A program made the translations under genes and the position numbers. A stretch of DNA of 64,000 nucleotides from Pleionea litopenaei (GTDB lineage Bacteria; Pseudomonadota; Gammaproteobacteria; Enterobacterales; Kangiellaceae): positions 2,080,001 to 2,144,000 of the forward strand of contig NZ_CP133548.1 of the NCBI RefSeq assembly GCF_031198435.1, written 5' to 3'. Numbering within the stretch: position 1 is the first letter of the stretch; each line of letters begins with the position of its first letter. The notes under the pieces are model-generated. The model was not told the DNA's origin, did no database searches, and saw nothing but the letters and a program-made list of their open reading frames with translations. Shown here piece by piece: positions 36,296-46,253 of the stretch.

Positions 36296-37570
36296 ATGAC
36301 TGAATCTCTTATTGCACAAGCCGCTCACTATATCCCTGGTGGCGTTAACTCTCCTGTTCGCGCATTCAATGGTGTTGGTGGCGATCCGGTATTTATCGCA
36401 CGCGCCGACGGAGCTAAGGTTTTCGACACTGAGCAGAAAGCTTACGTCGATTATGTGCTGTCGTGGGGACCAATGATTCACGGGCATAATCATCCTGAAA
36501 TCCGTCAAGCCGTCATTGATGCTGCAGCCAATGGGTTGAGTTTTGGCGCACCCACGGAAATTGAAATTGCGATGGCTCAAGCGGTTTGCGACTTGATCCC
36601 GAGTATTGAGCAAGTCAGAATGGTCAATTCGGGTACCGAAGCGACCATGTCGGCCATCCGCCTCGCACGAGGATTCACAGGTAAAGATAAAATTATTAAG
36701 TTTGAAGGATGCTACCACGGTCATGCCGACTGCTTATTGGTCAAAGCCGGAAGCGGCATGCTGACGTTAGGTGAGCCGACATCGCCTGGCGTGCCTGCTG
36801 ACTTTGCAAAGCATACATTAACGGCGACCTTCAATGACCTAGACAGTGTTCATCAATTGCTAGCGCAGTATGGAGACGATGTCGCCGCCATAATCCTAGA
36901 GCCGATCGCTGGCAACATGAACTGCATTCCTCCTGCCGAAGGCTTCTTACAAGGCTTACGAGAGTTATGCAATAACCATAAAGCACTGCTCATTTTTGAT
37001 GAAGTGATGTGTGGTTTTCGAGTCGGTCCAGGATCGGCACAACAGCTCTACAATGTAACGCCAGACTTAACCACGCTAGGAAAAGTCATTGGTGGTGGAA
37101 TGCCGGTGGGCGCTTTCGGTGGGCGCCGCGATGTCATGCAGCATTTAGCCCCAGCAGGCCCCGTCTATCAAGCAGGAACACTCTCGGGTAATCCGGTTGC
37201 GATGAGCGCTGGACTAGCCTCTTTAAAACTTATGCAGCAGCCAAGCTTCTTCGATTCAATTTATCAGTACACCGACAACTTGGTACAAGGTCTTCAGTCA
37301 CTCGCCGATCAAGCCGGGATTCCTTTTACGACCAACCATGTGGGCAGTATGTTCGGCCTGTTTTTTACTCAAGAGAAAAAAGTCGAACGTTTTAGTCAGG
37401 TGGCAGAGGGCGATCTTGAGCGGTTTAAACGCTTCTTCCATCTCATGCTCGATGCAGGAGTCTACTTAGCCCCATCCGCTTTTGAAGCGGGATTCATCTC
37501 AAAAGCTCATAATGAAGACGACTTAAGCTTTACATTAGACGCCGCAAAACGCGCTTTTCAACAATTGTAA
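36296..37570 (+). CDS. hemL: glutamate-1-semialdehyde 2,1-aminomutase
   Basis: A PLP enzyme that isomerises glutamate-1-semialdehyde to 5-aminolevulinate in the C5 route to heme. The 424-residue product has [12 protein letters not shown] at the start, [42 protein letters not shown] and the PLP-lysine motif [18 protein letters not shown]. Length is typical. It lies 48 bases after pyrB on the same strand and may be co-transcribed. A hairpin (37599-37627) follows the stop. Confidence 0.97.
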   Translation: MTESLIAQAAHYIPGGVNSPVRAFNGVGGDPVFIARADGAKVFDTEQKAYVDYVLSWGPMIHGHNHPEIRQAVIDAAANGLSFGAPTEIEIAMAQAVCDLIPSIEQVRMVNSGTEATMSAIRLARGFTGKDKIIKFEGCYHGHADCLLVKAGSGMLTLGEPTSPGVPADFAKHTLTATFNDLDSVHQLLAQYGDDVAAIILEPIAGNMNCIPPAEGFLQGLRELCNNHKALLIFDEVMCGFRVGPGSAQQLYNVTPDLTTLGKVIGGGMPVGAFGGRRDVMQHLAPAGPVYQAGTLSGNPVAMSAGLASLKLMQQPSFFDSIYQYTDNLVQGLQSLADQAGIPFTTNHVGSMFGLFFTQEKKVERFSQVAEGDLERFKRFFHLMLDAGVYLAPSAFEAGFISKAHNEDDLSFTLDAAKRAFQQL

Positions 37571-37598
37571 TTAGCGCTCTTTTAGCGATATCGGCCTA

Positions 37599-37627
37599 CG
37601 CAGCCTACTCACTCTAAGTGGGCTGCG
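37599..37627 (+). terminator. probable terminator after hemL
   Basis: CGCAGCC (37599-37605) pairs with GGCTGCG (37621-37627), with an inner CACT/AGTG stem and a short bulge, then a T/A-rich tail. The T-run is weak. Confidence 0.45.
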
Positions 37628-37726
37628 ACTTATTTAAGGTACTCATTGATGACTCAGATCAATTGTGAATCTTAGCGAGTTGAGCTATACCTATTAGACC
37701 GATAAAACTAATAACCATGGCACTGA

Positions 37727-38965
37727 ATGAATTTCAAAGCCCGTATCTATCTTGCTGTTGCGCTGCTTCTTATTAACAATATTGCACTGTTCAGTGGCCT
37801 GATTTTCTATTCTGACAACACACCTTGGTTACTGCTCATTGGCAGCGCTATTTTGTTGATTGCCATGCTGGGCTTAGCTTTTTATTACTTTCGCACTAAG
37901 TACTCACACTTTGAACGTATCGCGACCATTCTCGATAACATCACATCGGGCAAGTCATCACTCACAGAACGAGTCACTATTTCAGGTATCAACGAATTCA
38001 GCGCCTTAGCCGTACACCTCAATAAAATGTTAAACAATATGCAAAACCTGCTCATGGATGTCGGTCAAGTTGCTCAATTGGTTAACAACAAAATTAAAGA
38101 CGCCGAGAAGGAAATTTCTGGTCTTACTGGCAATACCCAAACCAGCTACCACCTGAGCCGCTTAACAATCAAATCGGTAAAAGAAGTTTCATTGATGAGT
38201 GCCGAAATTGCACAAAACTCTGACTCCGCGGCTAGCGCGGTGAGTGTTGCCCATCAAGCAAGTACCAATGGGCATAAACTGATGACCAACACGTCAGAAA
38301 TTGCCGTTGAAATGGGTCAACAGATGAATGCGTTGAAAGAGCAAATGAGTGGCTTCAGCGAAAAGAGCCAATCCATGCTTAATATGGTCGACATGATTAA
38401 GACCATAACCGATCAAACCAACTTACTGGCACTCAATGCAGCCATTGAAGCGGCACGGGCAGGTGAAGCTGGGCGAGGTTTCGCAGTCGTTGCCGACGAG
38501 GTCAGAAATTTAGCCGCAAAAACCCAACAATCGGCTGAGGCCATTACTCGCGAGCTTAGTGAAAATCGCGACTTGAATGCTCGGCTGATGCAGCAAATCG
38601 ATCAGGCAGCCACGACTACTTTTACCATGCTCGACAGCCTCAAAGATACTCAAGACTCGATGAAACAAGTGGTCACGAGCATTGACACCATCAATGAAAT
38701 GGCTCGCGAAATAGCCAATGCATCGCAACATCAAGCCGACGCGACGCAAAATATTACGACCATCGGCGAGACAATTGAACGTCTCTCTGGTGATACCAAC
38801 AGCAAAATTCGCCAGTTAATTGAGCATATGCAGGGCTTAATGGTTTACTCTGGCTCGCTGGACGAGCAAGTTCAACAATTTCGCAAAGTCACCAATGAAC
38901 TCGAAAATAAAGAGACCCCGGCAACGGACTCATCAAACTCCAGTGCCGATATCGAGCTGTTCTAG
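37727..38965 (+). CDS. methyl-accepting chemotaxis-like protein with minimal periplasmic part
   Basis: A 412-residue transducer. Two transmembrane helices lie close together (about residues 5-27 and 33-55) with only a few residues between them, so there is no periplasmic sensor domain. A HAMP-like stretch ([20 protein letters not shown], about 65-90) precedes a long signalling coil with the conserved tip [43 protein letters not shown], which binds CheW/CheA. It could sense membrane state, an intracellular signal or a partner protein. It stands alone on the strand between hemL and an SDR gene; no other chemotaxis gene is in the window. Confidence 0.92.
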   Translation: MNFKARIYLAVALLLINNIALFSGLIFYSDNTPWLLLIGSAILLIAMLGLAFYYFRTKYSHFERIATILDNITSGKSSLTERVTISGINEFSALAVHLNKMLNNMQNLLMDVGQVAQLVNNKIKDAEKEISGLTGNTQTSYHLSRLTIKSVKEVSLMSAEIAQNSDSAASAVSVAHQASTNGHKLMTNTSEIAVEMGQQMNALKEQMSGFSEKSQSMLNMVDMIKTITDQTNLLALNAAIEAARAGEAGRGFAVVADEVRNLAAKTQQSAEAITRELSENRDLNARLMQQIDQAATTTFTMLDSLKDTQDSMKQVVTSIDTINEMAREIANASQHQADATQNITTIGETIERLSGDTNSKIRQLIEHMQGLMVYSGSLDEQVQQFRKVTNELENKETPATDSSNSSADIELF

Positions 38966-39179
38966 CCTGAACTTACCAATCAACAATTAGAAACGAGCAT
39001 CTCCGCGGATCAGCGACCATCCTCTTTACATTGTCCGTACAACTCATTCACAATGCCGCATCACTTTAATTCGCGATTGCTTAGTTTTTTCGTTGCTTCA
39101 GTCAACAACTAGGTAAAAGCAGTTAAACCATTCAAATTTTGAATATAAATCTGCAACTTTAAACAATGGATCCAAGCTC

Positions 39180-39971
39180 ATGATGAATTTACAGCTTACC
39201 GGAAAACATGCACTTGTCTGTGGTAGCAGCCAAGGTATTGGTCGCGCTATCGCTTTGCAGCTCGCTCAGCAGGGAGCCAGCATTACCTTACTTGCGCGAA
39301 ATAAAGACAAACTTGAGCAGGTATTGAGTGAATTAGACTCCGCTGCAGGACAACAACATCAACTATTGGTCGCTGACTTTTCTGACACAAACCAAGTTAA
39401 ACGGGTCATTGACGAGCACATTCATCAAGGCAATCAGTATCAAATTTTGATCAACAATACTGGCGGACCCGCGCCTGGACCTGCTCATTTAGCAGAAAGC
39501 GATGCCTTCGTAGCGGCATTTTCACAGCACTTAATTAATAATCACAATCTATTACAAGCGTGTTTACCTGGAATGCGGCAAGCCCAATACGGCCGCATCA
39601 TTAATGTGATTTCGACCTCGGTTAAACAACCCTTAACCAACTTAGGTGTCTCTAACACCGTTCGTGGAGCCGTGGCTAATTGGGCTAAAACGTTAGCCAA
39701 TGAACTAGGCCCTGATAACATCACCGTTAACAATGTATTGCCCGGCGCGACCAATACCGTACGTTTAGAGGCCATCATCGAGAACAAAGCTAAAAAGCTG
39801 AATAAAAGCATCGACGAAGTTACCGCAATGGAGCAATCGATCATTCCTCTACGTCGCTTCGGAGAAGCAAGCGAGTTTGCCAACGCCGTCGGTTTTCTTG
39901 CCTCGCCGGCTGCGGCTTACATCAGCGGTGTCAATCTTCCCGTCGACGGTGGCCGTACGACCTGCTTATAA
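39180..39971 (+). CDS. atypical short-chain dehydrogenase/reductase (catalytic Tyr/Lys replaced)
   Basis: A 263-residue Rossmann-fold SDR. The cofactor motif is normal (CGSSQGIGRAIALQLAQQGA), as are the INNTGGP segment and the C-terminal SGVNLPVDGG. The usual Ser remains (VISTS), but where the family has Tyr-x-x-x-Lys the protein reads GVSNTVRGAV, so Ser stands for Tyr and Arg for Lys. Either it uses another mechanism or it binds nucleotide without typical SDR catalysis. A group of 'NTxR' SDRs with this change exists, but I know no assigned reaction. The aldehyde dehydrogenase gene begins 14 bases downstream, so the two act together. Two ATGs (39180, 39183) are possible starts. Confidence 0.88.
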   Translation: MMNLQLTGKHALVCGSSQGIGRAIALQLAQQGASITLLARNKDKLEQVLSELDSAAGQQHQLLVADFSDTNQVKRVIDEHIHQGNQYQILINNTGGPAPGPAHLAESDAFVAAFSQHLINNHNLLQACLPGMRQAQYGRIINVISTSVKQPLTNLGVSNTVRGAVANWAKTLANELGPDNITVNNVLPGATNTVRLEAIIENKAKKLNKSIDEVTAMEQSIIPLRRFGEASEFANAVGFLASPAAAYISGVNLPVDGGRTTCL

Positions 39972-39984
39972 AAGAGAACTGGTT

Positions 39985-41433
39985 ATGGAAATGCTACAAA
40001 ATTATATTAATGGCGAATTGCTTCCGCCAGCCTCTGGTGCTTATTTAGATAACCCAGAGCCGGCCACGGGAAAAGTTTATTCGAGCATCCCAGATTCTGA
40101 CCAACGCGATCTTGATGCTGCCATTAAAGCAGCGCAAAAGGCGCTGCCTCAATGGCGTGATATGCCACTCGAGGAGCGTGCTCAATGGCTATTAAAGTTG
40201 GCCGACGCCGTTGCGGAAGCCAGTGAAACCTTGGCTCGGGCAGAAGCCATTGATAATGGAAAGCCCATCGCCTTTGCTCGCACGGTCGACAGTTATCGAG
40301 CAGCAGCCAATTTACGCTTTTTCGCGAATGCCTGTACTCAGTTTTCTAGCGAAAGTCACAGCATGGGCAATGAAGCGATTAATTATACGTTGCGCGATCC
40401 TATCGGTGTGGTTGCGACCATTTCTCCTTGGAACTTACCTCTGTATTTGTTCACTTGGAAAATAGCACCAGCATTAGCCGCAGGGAATACGGTGATCGCT
40501 AAGCCATCAGAGATTACGCCAATGACGGCTTACCTATTCGCTAAGTTGTGCCAAGAGATAGAATTTCCTGCCGGTGTCATCAATATATTGCATGGACGTG
40601 GCCCAAGCATCGGCCAAGCAATCGTCGAGCATCCAGCGATTAAAGCGATTAGCTTTACTGGCGGCACTGCCACAGGCAAACACCTCGCTGCAACGGCAGC
40701 GCCCATGTTTAAAAAGCTCTCGCTAGAGCTTGGCGGAAAAAATCCTACATTGGTTTTTGCCGACTGCGACTTTGAAACGACCCTCGATAATGTGGTGCGC
40801 GCGGCTTTTGCCAATCAAGGTCAAATTTGTTTGTGCGGCTCAAGAATTTATATTGAACGACCCATTTACGATCGCTTTAAAAAAGCCTTTGTCGAGCGTG
40901 TCAAAGCGATGCAGCTTGGTGACCCGTTAGAAGAATCGACGCAACTCGGGGCGTTAGTCTCTAAGGCTCATATGGAAAAAGTATTGGGATACATCGATCT
41001 CGCCAAGCAAGAAGGTGGAAATATCTTGTGTGGTGGCAACCGTCATCAACTGTCTGGTCGCTGCGCCGATGGCTACTTTGTTGAACCGACGGTCATCGAA
41101 AACTTACCTTTGAATTGTCGCACCAATCAAGAAGAAATTTTTGGTCCCATATGCACCCTTCAACCGTTTGATACAGATGCCGAAGCGCTATCTTTCGCCA
41201 ATGGTACAGAGTATGGCTTGGCGACATCTGTCTGGAGCCAGAACATTAACCGCTGCCATCAACTTGCCAAACAACTCGACTTTGGCATCGTTTGGATCAA
41301 CACCTGGTTAATGCGTGATTTACGAACACCGTTTGGGGGAATGAAAGCCTCGGGTGTCGGCCGTGAAGGCGGCTTAGAAGCCCTGCGCTTTTTTACTGAA
41401 CCGAAAAACGTCTGCATTAAGTACTCGATTTAA
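39985..41433 (+). CDS. 2-aminomuconic 6-semialdehyde dehydrogenase-type aldehyde dehydrogenase
   Basis: An NAD-dependent aldehyde dehydrogenase, 482 residues from the ATG at 39985; a longer open frame starts inside the SDR gene and is not used. Motifs: ISPWNLPLYLFTWKIAPALAAGN, SFTGGTATGK, catalytic Glu in LELGGKNP and catalytic Cys in NQGQICLCGSR. The WNLPLYL.TWKIAP, ANQGQICLC and INTWLMRDLRTPFGG blocks resemble animal ALDH8A1 and bacterial 2-aminomuconic or 2-hydroxymuconic semialdehyde dehydrogenases from memory. With the kynurenine operon at 55 kb, oxidation of 2-aminomuconic semialdehyde to 2-aminomuconate is the likely job. Paired with the atypical SDR 14 bases upstream. Confidence 0.88.
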   Translation: MEMLQNYINGELLPPASGAYLDNPEPATGKVYSSIPDSDQRDLDAAIKAAQKALPQWRDMPLEERAQWLLKLADAVAEASETLARAEAIDNGKPIAFARTVDSYRAAANLRFFANACTQFSSESHSMGNEAINYTLRDPIGVVATISPWNLPLYLFTWKIAPALAAGNTVIAKPSEITPMTAYLFAKLCQEIEFPAGVINILHGRGPSIGQAIVEHPAIKAISFTGGTATGKHLAATAAPMFKKLSLELGGKNPTLVFADCDFETTLDNVVRAAFANQGQICLCGSRIYIERPIYDRFKKAFVERVKAMQLGDPLEESTQLGALVSKAHMEKVLGYIDLAKQEGGNILCGGNRHQLSGRCADGYFVEPTVIENLPLNCRTNQEEIFGPICTLQPFDTDAEALSFANGTEYGLATSVWSQNINRCHQLAKQLDFGIVWINTWLMRDLRTPFGGMKASGVGREGGLEALRFFTEPKNVCIKYSI

Positions 41434-41484
41434 AAAGCATATTCTTCATCAATAAAGAGAGAGCCTCTCATCGATAAAAAACGT

Positions 41485-41517
41485 TTTCCCCATCGAATGA
41501 AACAATCGATGGGGAAA
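41485..41517 (-). terminator. probable terminator between the convergent dehydrogenase and DUF885 genes
   Basis: TTTCCCCATCGA (41485-41496) pairs perfectly with TCGATGGGGAAA (41506-41517) across a nine-base loop. On the minus strand a T-run follows a few bases later (complement of 41475-41480), so it best serves the DUF885 gene, but the stem may work both ways. Confidence 0.65.
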
Positions 41518-41550
41518 CTCTAATAGCCTGCCGCGAAGCCTATGTTGGAT

Positions 41551-43461
41551 TTATTGGCTTTTCTCAGCCACCCAGCGTTGCACTTTATCTTCAAGTACCA
41601 ACATAGGTACCGCGCCGCCTAGTAATACTAAGTCATGAAACTCAGCCAAATCGAACTTGTCTCCTAACTCTTTCTTAGCCTGATCGCGAAGTTCAAGAAT
41701 TTTTAACATGCCCATTTTGTAACCCAGCGCTTGTCCCGGCCAAGCCATGTAGCGCTCAATCTCGGCAACCACATCTGAACGGGCGGTGCCGGTTGTTTCT
41801 GCCATGTATTCAATGGCTTGTTCACGAGTCCAACGTTTGTGATGCAAGCCAGTATCAACAACTAAGCGCACGGCTCGAAACAGCTCTGCTTGTAATCGTC
41901 CTAAGTCACTAAACGGATCTTGCTCATACAAACCAATCTCTTTCGCTACCAACTCGGAGTACAATGCCCAACCTTCAACATAAGCATTGTACGGAGCGAT
42001 TCGACGTAAAAATGGGAGATCGTCTTGCGCTAGGTTGAGTGCCACTTGCCAATGATGGCCAGGGTTCGCTTCATGGTAAGTGAGCGTTTTCAAGCTGAAT
42101 TTTGGATTGGCTTTCATATCTCGCAAGTTGATCCAATAGATGCCTGGTTTTGAGCCATCAACCGCTGGGGGAGTGTATTGTCCGCCAGGAGCACCGTCTT
42201 GGATGTCTTTAGGAAACGCTCGAACCTCTACTTCGTAGGGTGGTTTGGTACGGAATAATGGCGCCATTTTTTCGTTGATTTCGGCGATGTAGCCATTCAA
42301 ATCAGCGAGTAATTGAGCACGCCCTTGTTCAGAGTCTTCGTATAAAAATCGCGACTCTTCATTCAACTGGGCCATTCGAGCACCGACACTGCCTTTCTTG
42401 TAGCCGAGAGGACGTAAAATTGCATCCATTTCTTTACTGATACGAGCGACTTCGTCGAGCCCTTTCTGGTGAATCACTTCGGCGCTCAATTCACTGTCAC
42501 CCAGTTGTTGAATAGCATCTTGGTAGTAAGCAGCTCCATTCGGCTGCGCCCAAATACCAGCGTCGTCTCGCGCGCTATCAAGTTGCTTCCGCGTGAGTTC
42601 GGCGATGGACTGATAGGCAGGATAAACCACCTCTTCGACTTGTCGCTTGGCTTCGGCAATCAACGCGTCGCGCTTGTCTTGAGGAATCGATTCAATGCGA
42701 CTAACTTTGGCGATAAAATTTTCTACCAATGGATGCTCCGAGGGTACCGGTGCTAAAAAGTTATCGAAGTAGCGAACCGCGCCTTTCAAAACAACTTTAG
42801 GCGGAACCCAGTCTCTCGCAATATCCGCTTTAAATTTCGCTTCAACACTCCCAACAAACTCATCAAAATTGGCTAATCGTGCAATGTAATCAAGTGCTTG
42901 TTGCTCGTCGGTGATCGCTTGATCACTTTGCATGGTTCTTGGCGTATCGATTAGAGGACCATTGATTTGGTTAACAATAAAAGGGGACAGCCCCATCCAA
43001 ACATCAATGTAACCTACTGGAAAATCTTGATGTCCCGCGTAGTAACGAATGATATTCGCCATCACTCGCTGATCATCACGTTGCTCGGGTGACATACCCT
43101 CGCTACTTGCCTGCTTGATATCCATCGACAGCTTTCGTAATTTTTCACGTAACTGCTGCTCAGCCTCTGGAGTAAAGCTCTCTAGCTGATTATTGTGGTA
43201 ATACCCGGTGTCTTCTTGTTGCAACCCATACAGAGTTGCTGACAAAGGACGGTGCTCAAACAATACTTGTTTTGCTTGCGCGTATAACTGAGGTAATTGT
43301 TCGTTGGAAACTGTCGGCACTGTCGCAGCCGAGGCCTGAGCCTCCGACGATTTCGCTGCTTGCTGTGCATCTGTTTTATCGGAATCAGAGTCGCCACAAG
43401 CGGTTAGAATTAAACCCGCCATGACCATGGCTAACGGGGCAACCGATTTTCTTCCTAACAT
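41551..43461 (-). CDS. DUF885-family lipoprotein, putative metallopeptidase
   Basis: A 636-residue exported lipoprotein (lipobox LTAC, Cys22) of the DUF885 family, thought to be zinc carboxy- or dipeptidases. A zinc-binding motif HEANPGHHWQVAL lies near residue 470, and the YHEA.PGHH pattern, EGWALYSE (a second Glu ligand) and the end ...PGQALGYKMGMLKILELR are family hallmarks. After the lipobox comes a Ser/Asp/Ala-rich linker, then the all-helical peptidase. The protein likely digests peptides in the periplasm. AAGGAA precedes the ATG. It stands alone, with a terminator behind. Exact substrate is unknown. Confidence 0.93.
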   Translation of the reverse strand: MLGRKSVAPLAMVMAGLILTACGDSDSDKTDAQQAAKSSEAQASAATVPTVSNEQLPQLYAQAKQVLFEHRPLSATLYGLQQEDTGYYHNNQLESFTPEAEQQLREKLRKLSMDIKQASSEGMSPEQRDDQRVMANIIRYYAGHQDFPVGYIDVWMGLSPFIVNQINGPLIDTPRTMQSDQAITDEQQALDYIARLANFDEFVGSVEAKFKADIARDWVPPKVVLKGAVRYFDNFLAPVPSEHPLVENFIAKVSRIESIPQDKRDALIAEAKRQVEEVVYPAYQSIAELTRKQLDSARDDAGIWAQPNGAAYYQDAIQQLGDSELSAEVIHQKGLDEVARISKEMDAILRPLGYKKGSVGARMAQLNEESRFLYEDSEQGRAQLLADLNGYIAEINEKMAPLFRTKPPYEVEVRAFPKDIQDGAPGGQYTPPAVDGSKPGIYWINLRDMKANPKFSLKTLTYHEANPGHHWQVALNLAQDDLPFLRRIAPYNAYVEGWALYSELVAKEIGLYEQDPFSDLGRLQAELFRAVRLVVDTGLHHKRWTREQAIEYMAETTGTARSDVVAEIERYMAWPGQALGYKMGMLKILELRDQAKKELGDKFDLAEFHDLVLLGGAVPMLVLEDKVQRWVAEKSQ

Positions 43462-43709
43462 GTCAAGTTCCTTGCTATTAGTTGTCTACTTTTCGAGTGC
43501 TTTTATGCATTCAAAGTTCATCCATAATGTGACTCACCAGACTAAACTTCGAATAGGTTATGCGCACACTCTAACACTGGTTGAGATAACAGAAAACTTG
43601 ATTATTGCGGTGGTTAGCCAAATTAGCAAAGGCTGTTAAGTTTTGCTCGGCTCAATTTACTCATGGTAAACTCATGTAAAGTATAAAAAATTAGACAACA
43701 GGATTGCTT

Positions 43710-44192
43710 ATGCCCTCTTTCGATATAATCACTGAAATCGAAGCTACTGAAATTCGTAATGCGGTTGAAAACTCAAATAGAGAACTTGATACGCGATACG
43801 ATTTTAAAAATGTCGAGGCAAAATTTGAATTCAAAGACGACTCGGTCAAAGTCGTGTGTGAAAGCGACTTTCAAGTACAACAAATGATGGAAATTTTAAG
43901 AAATAATTGTACCAAACGAAAAATCGACCCACGCAGTTTAAAAAGTGGCGATATTCAACATGTAGGCAAATCTTATTTCAAAGAAGTCTCTTTTATTCAA
44001 GGCATTGATAAAGACGTGGCCAAAAAGCTCGTCAAACTCATCAAAGACTCAAAAATTAAAGTACAGCCTTCCATTCAAGGCGACAAAGTTCGCGTCACGG
44101 GAAAGAAACGCGACGATTTACAAGCCGCCATGGCGGTGGTGCGTGAAGCCGAGCTGGACCAACCTTTCCAATTTGACAACTTTCGTGACTAG
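43710..44192 (+). CDS. yajQ: YajQ family nucleotide-binding protein
   Basis: A 160-residue member of the YajQ/UPF0234 family, small cytoplasmic proteins with two ferredoxin-like domains; some members bind cyclic-di-GMP and act with transcription factors. The start [34 protein letters not shown] and the end [30 protein letters not shown] are nearly invariant family segments. The ATG at 43710 with CAGGAT ahead is preferred to a TTG six bases upstream. It is transcribed in line with rimK, 70 bases downstream. Confidence 0.96.
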   Translation: MPSFDIITEIEATEIRNAVENSNRELDTRYDFKNVEAKFEFKDDSVKVVCESDFQVQQMMEILRNNCTKRKIDPRSLKSGDIQHVGKSYFKEVSFIQGIDKDVAKKLVKLIKDSKIKVQPSIQGDKVRVTGKKRDDLQAAMAVVREAELDQPFQFDNFRD

Positions 44193-44262
44193 GTGCCACG
44201 CTTAATAGGCATTTTTAATTAAGCATTGAGCTACTAACAACCATACGGTTTAGGACTAACTT

Positions 44263-45168
44263 ATGCGAATTGCTATTTTATCGCGCAATGAAAAACTCTA
44301 CTCCACACGACGTTTGAAAGAAGCCGGTGAAGCGCTCGGACATACGGTAGACATCATTGACACATTGCACTGCTACATGGATATAACCAGTAGCCGACCC
44401 GCCGTGCGCTATTACGGTGAAGCTTTACCGAAATACGACGCAATCATTCCGCGTATTGGCGCATCAGTAACCTTTTACGGCACGGCCGTGGTACGCCAAT
44501 TTGAAATGATGGGAACCTTCTCCATCAATGAATCGGTGGCCATCAGTCGTTCACGAGACAAATTGCGCTCTTTGCAGCTGTTGTCTCGCAAGGGGATTGG
44601 CTTGCCTCGAACAGGCTTTGCTCGCTACCCTGACAAAATTGACGACTTATTAAAAAATGTCGGTGGAGCACCTGTGGTGATTAAATTACTCGAAGGTACT
44701 CAAGGTATCGGCGTCGTACTCGCTGAAACTCGAAAAGCGGCCGAGAGTATTATCGAAGCCTTTATGGGATTGAAAGCGAATATTCTCGTTCAAGAGTACA
44801 TTAAAGAAGCCGGAGGTGCTGATATACGCTGTCTGGTCATCGGAGATAAAGTCGTCGCGGCCATGAAGCGTCAAGCGGCACCAGGAGAGTTCCGCTCCAA
44901 CCTACACCGAGGAGGCAGCGCAGAGCTCATCAAGTTGACGCCAACTGAGCGAAAAACCGCAGTTCAAGCAGCACGAGCCATGGGATTGAATGTCTGTGGT
45001 GTCGATATTTTACGTGCCAATAGTGGTCCCGTGGTTATGGAAGTCAACTCATCCCCTGGCTTAGAAGGGATAGAAACGGCTACAGGCAAAGACGTGGCCA
45101 AGTTAATTTTCGAGTTCATCGAAAAGTCAGCGAAACCAAACAGCACCCGAACGAAAGGGAAAGGTTAG
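44263..45168 (+). CDS. rimK: ribosomal protein S6 modification glutamate ligase RimK
   Basis: An ATP-grasp ligase that adds glutamate residues to the C-terminus of ribosomal protein S6 and can make free poly-glutamate. The 301-residue product starts [22 protein letters not shown] and has the conserved [68 protein letters not shown] and metal-binding [14 protein letters not shown]. Length is exact for the family. Two genes follow closely on the same strand: a desuccinylase/aspartoacylase-family protein and a retropepsin-like protease, an arrangement reminiscent of the rim operon of pseudomonads. Confidence 0.96.
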   Translation: MRIAILSRNEKLYSTRRLKEAGEALGHTVDIIDTLHCYMDITSSRPAVRYYGEALPKYDAIIPRIGASVTFYGTAVVRQFEMMGTFSINESVAISRSRDKLRSLQLLSRKGIGLPRTGFARYPDKIDDLLKNVGGAPVVIKLLEGTQGIGVVLAETRKAAESIIEAFMGLKANILVQEYIKEAGGADIRCLVIGDKVVAAMKRQAAPGEFRSNLHRGGSAELIKLTPTERKTAVQAARAMGLNVCGVDILRANSGPVVMEVNSSPGLEGIETATGKDVAKLIFEFIEKSAKPNSTRTKGKG

Positions 45169-45194
45169 TCAACTTTTCAGAGTAGATATTAAAT

Positions 45195-46241
45195 ATGAGC
45201 CGAGACGCTTTGGTCATAGCCGAACAACGGATACTTCCGGGTGAAACTCGAAAGCTAGAGATTCCCATTGTTCGTTTATACACAGATACGAGTATGTTTT
45301 TACCTGTGTACATTAAACACGGTAAAAAACCTGGGCCAACTTTGTTTGTTAGTGCAGCCATTCACGGCGATGAGCTCAATGGCATCGAAATCATTAGCCG
45401 GCTAATTAACAGTAAAAGTGTCAAAAATTTGCGCGGTACACTGATCGCAGTGCCTCTGGTCAATGCTTACGGCGTACTGAATCTTGATCGCTACCTTCCT
45501 GACCGACGGGATTTAAACCGAAGCTTTCCGGGCAGTAAAAAGGGTTCACTGGCCAGCCGACTCGCTCATATATTCATGACGGAAATCGTCCAGCAGTGTG
45601 ACTACGGAATTGACTTACACACGGGTGCCATCCATCGCAGCAACTTACCGCAAATTCGCGCGAATTTAGACGATAAAGAAACGCTTTCTATGGCACAAGC
45701 GTTCGGCGCTCCAGTATTAATTAATTCCAACCTTCGCGATGGCTCGTTGCGCGAAAGTGCCAATGAACTGGGCATTCCTATTTTATTGTATGAAGCCGGT
45801 GAAGCGTTACGCTTCGATGAAGTCAGTATTCGAGCAGGGTACCGAGGGATTATTAATGTCATGCGTCATCTCGAAATGCTAAGTAAACGAAGCAGCAAAA
45901 AACCACCCATAAAGCCATTTATTGCCCGAGAAAGTGGATGGGTCCGAGCACCCGATAGCGGATTTGTTATGCATCAACGGGAACTTGGCGATTTCGTCAA
46001 CAAAGGTGATGTGCTTGCCGTTATCAAGGACCCGTTTGGTGACGTCATTGATAACATTAAGTCACACACCGCCGGAATTATTATTGGCAAGCAGAATATT
46101 CCGCTGGTACACGAAGGTGAGGCGGTATACCACATTGCTTATGTTAATAAGGCTCAAGAGTCGGTGGTCGAACACATCGAACGCTTTCATAACAACCTAG
46201 GTTCAACGGACCTACCTAGCGAGCCATTGCTTGATCGATAG
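45195..46241 (+). CDS. succinylglutamate desuccinylase/aspartoacylase family zinc enzyme
   Basis: A 348-residue zinc carboxypeptidase-like deacylase. Zinc ligands are visible in AAIHGDELNGIE (His, Glu) and DLHTGAIH (second His); RDLNRSFPGSKKG gives the substrate-binding Arg/Asn pair; Glu in YEAGEALR is the probable general base. A C-terminal barrel-sandwich part (RAPDSGFVMHQRELGDFVNKGDVLAVIKDPFG) follows. Such proteins hydrolyse an amide on an acidic amino acid. In the rimK operon, 27 bases after rimK, a role in trimming or recycling glutamylated or acylated products is plausible but inferred. Confidence 0.9.
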   Translation: MSRDALVIAEQRILPGETRKLEIPIVRLYTDTSMFLPVYIKHGKKPGPTLFVSAAIHGDELNGIEIISRLINSKSVKNLRGTLIAVPLVNAYGVLNLDRYLPDRRDLNRSFPGSKKGSLASRLAHIFMTEIVQQCDYGIDLHTGAIHRSNLPQIRANLDDKETLSMAQAFGAPVLINSNLRDGSLRESANELGIPILLYEAGEALRFDEVSIRAGYRGIINVMRHLEMLSKRSSKKPPIKPFIARESGWVRAPDSGFVMHQRELGDFVNKGDVLAVIKDPFGDVIDNIKSHTAGIIIGKQNIPLVHEGEAVYHIAYVNKAQESVVEHIERFHNNLGSTDLPSEPLLDR

Positions 46242-46253
46242 AGGAAACGTGTT

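Noticed and set aside
39877-39984. N-terminal extension of the aldehyde dehydrogenase frame into the SDR gene
   Set aside because: The extra 36 residues are antisense-like low-quality sequence inside the SDR coding region; family proteins start at the ATG at 39985.
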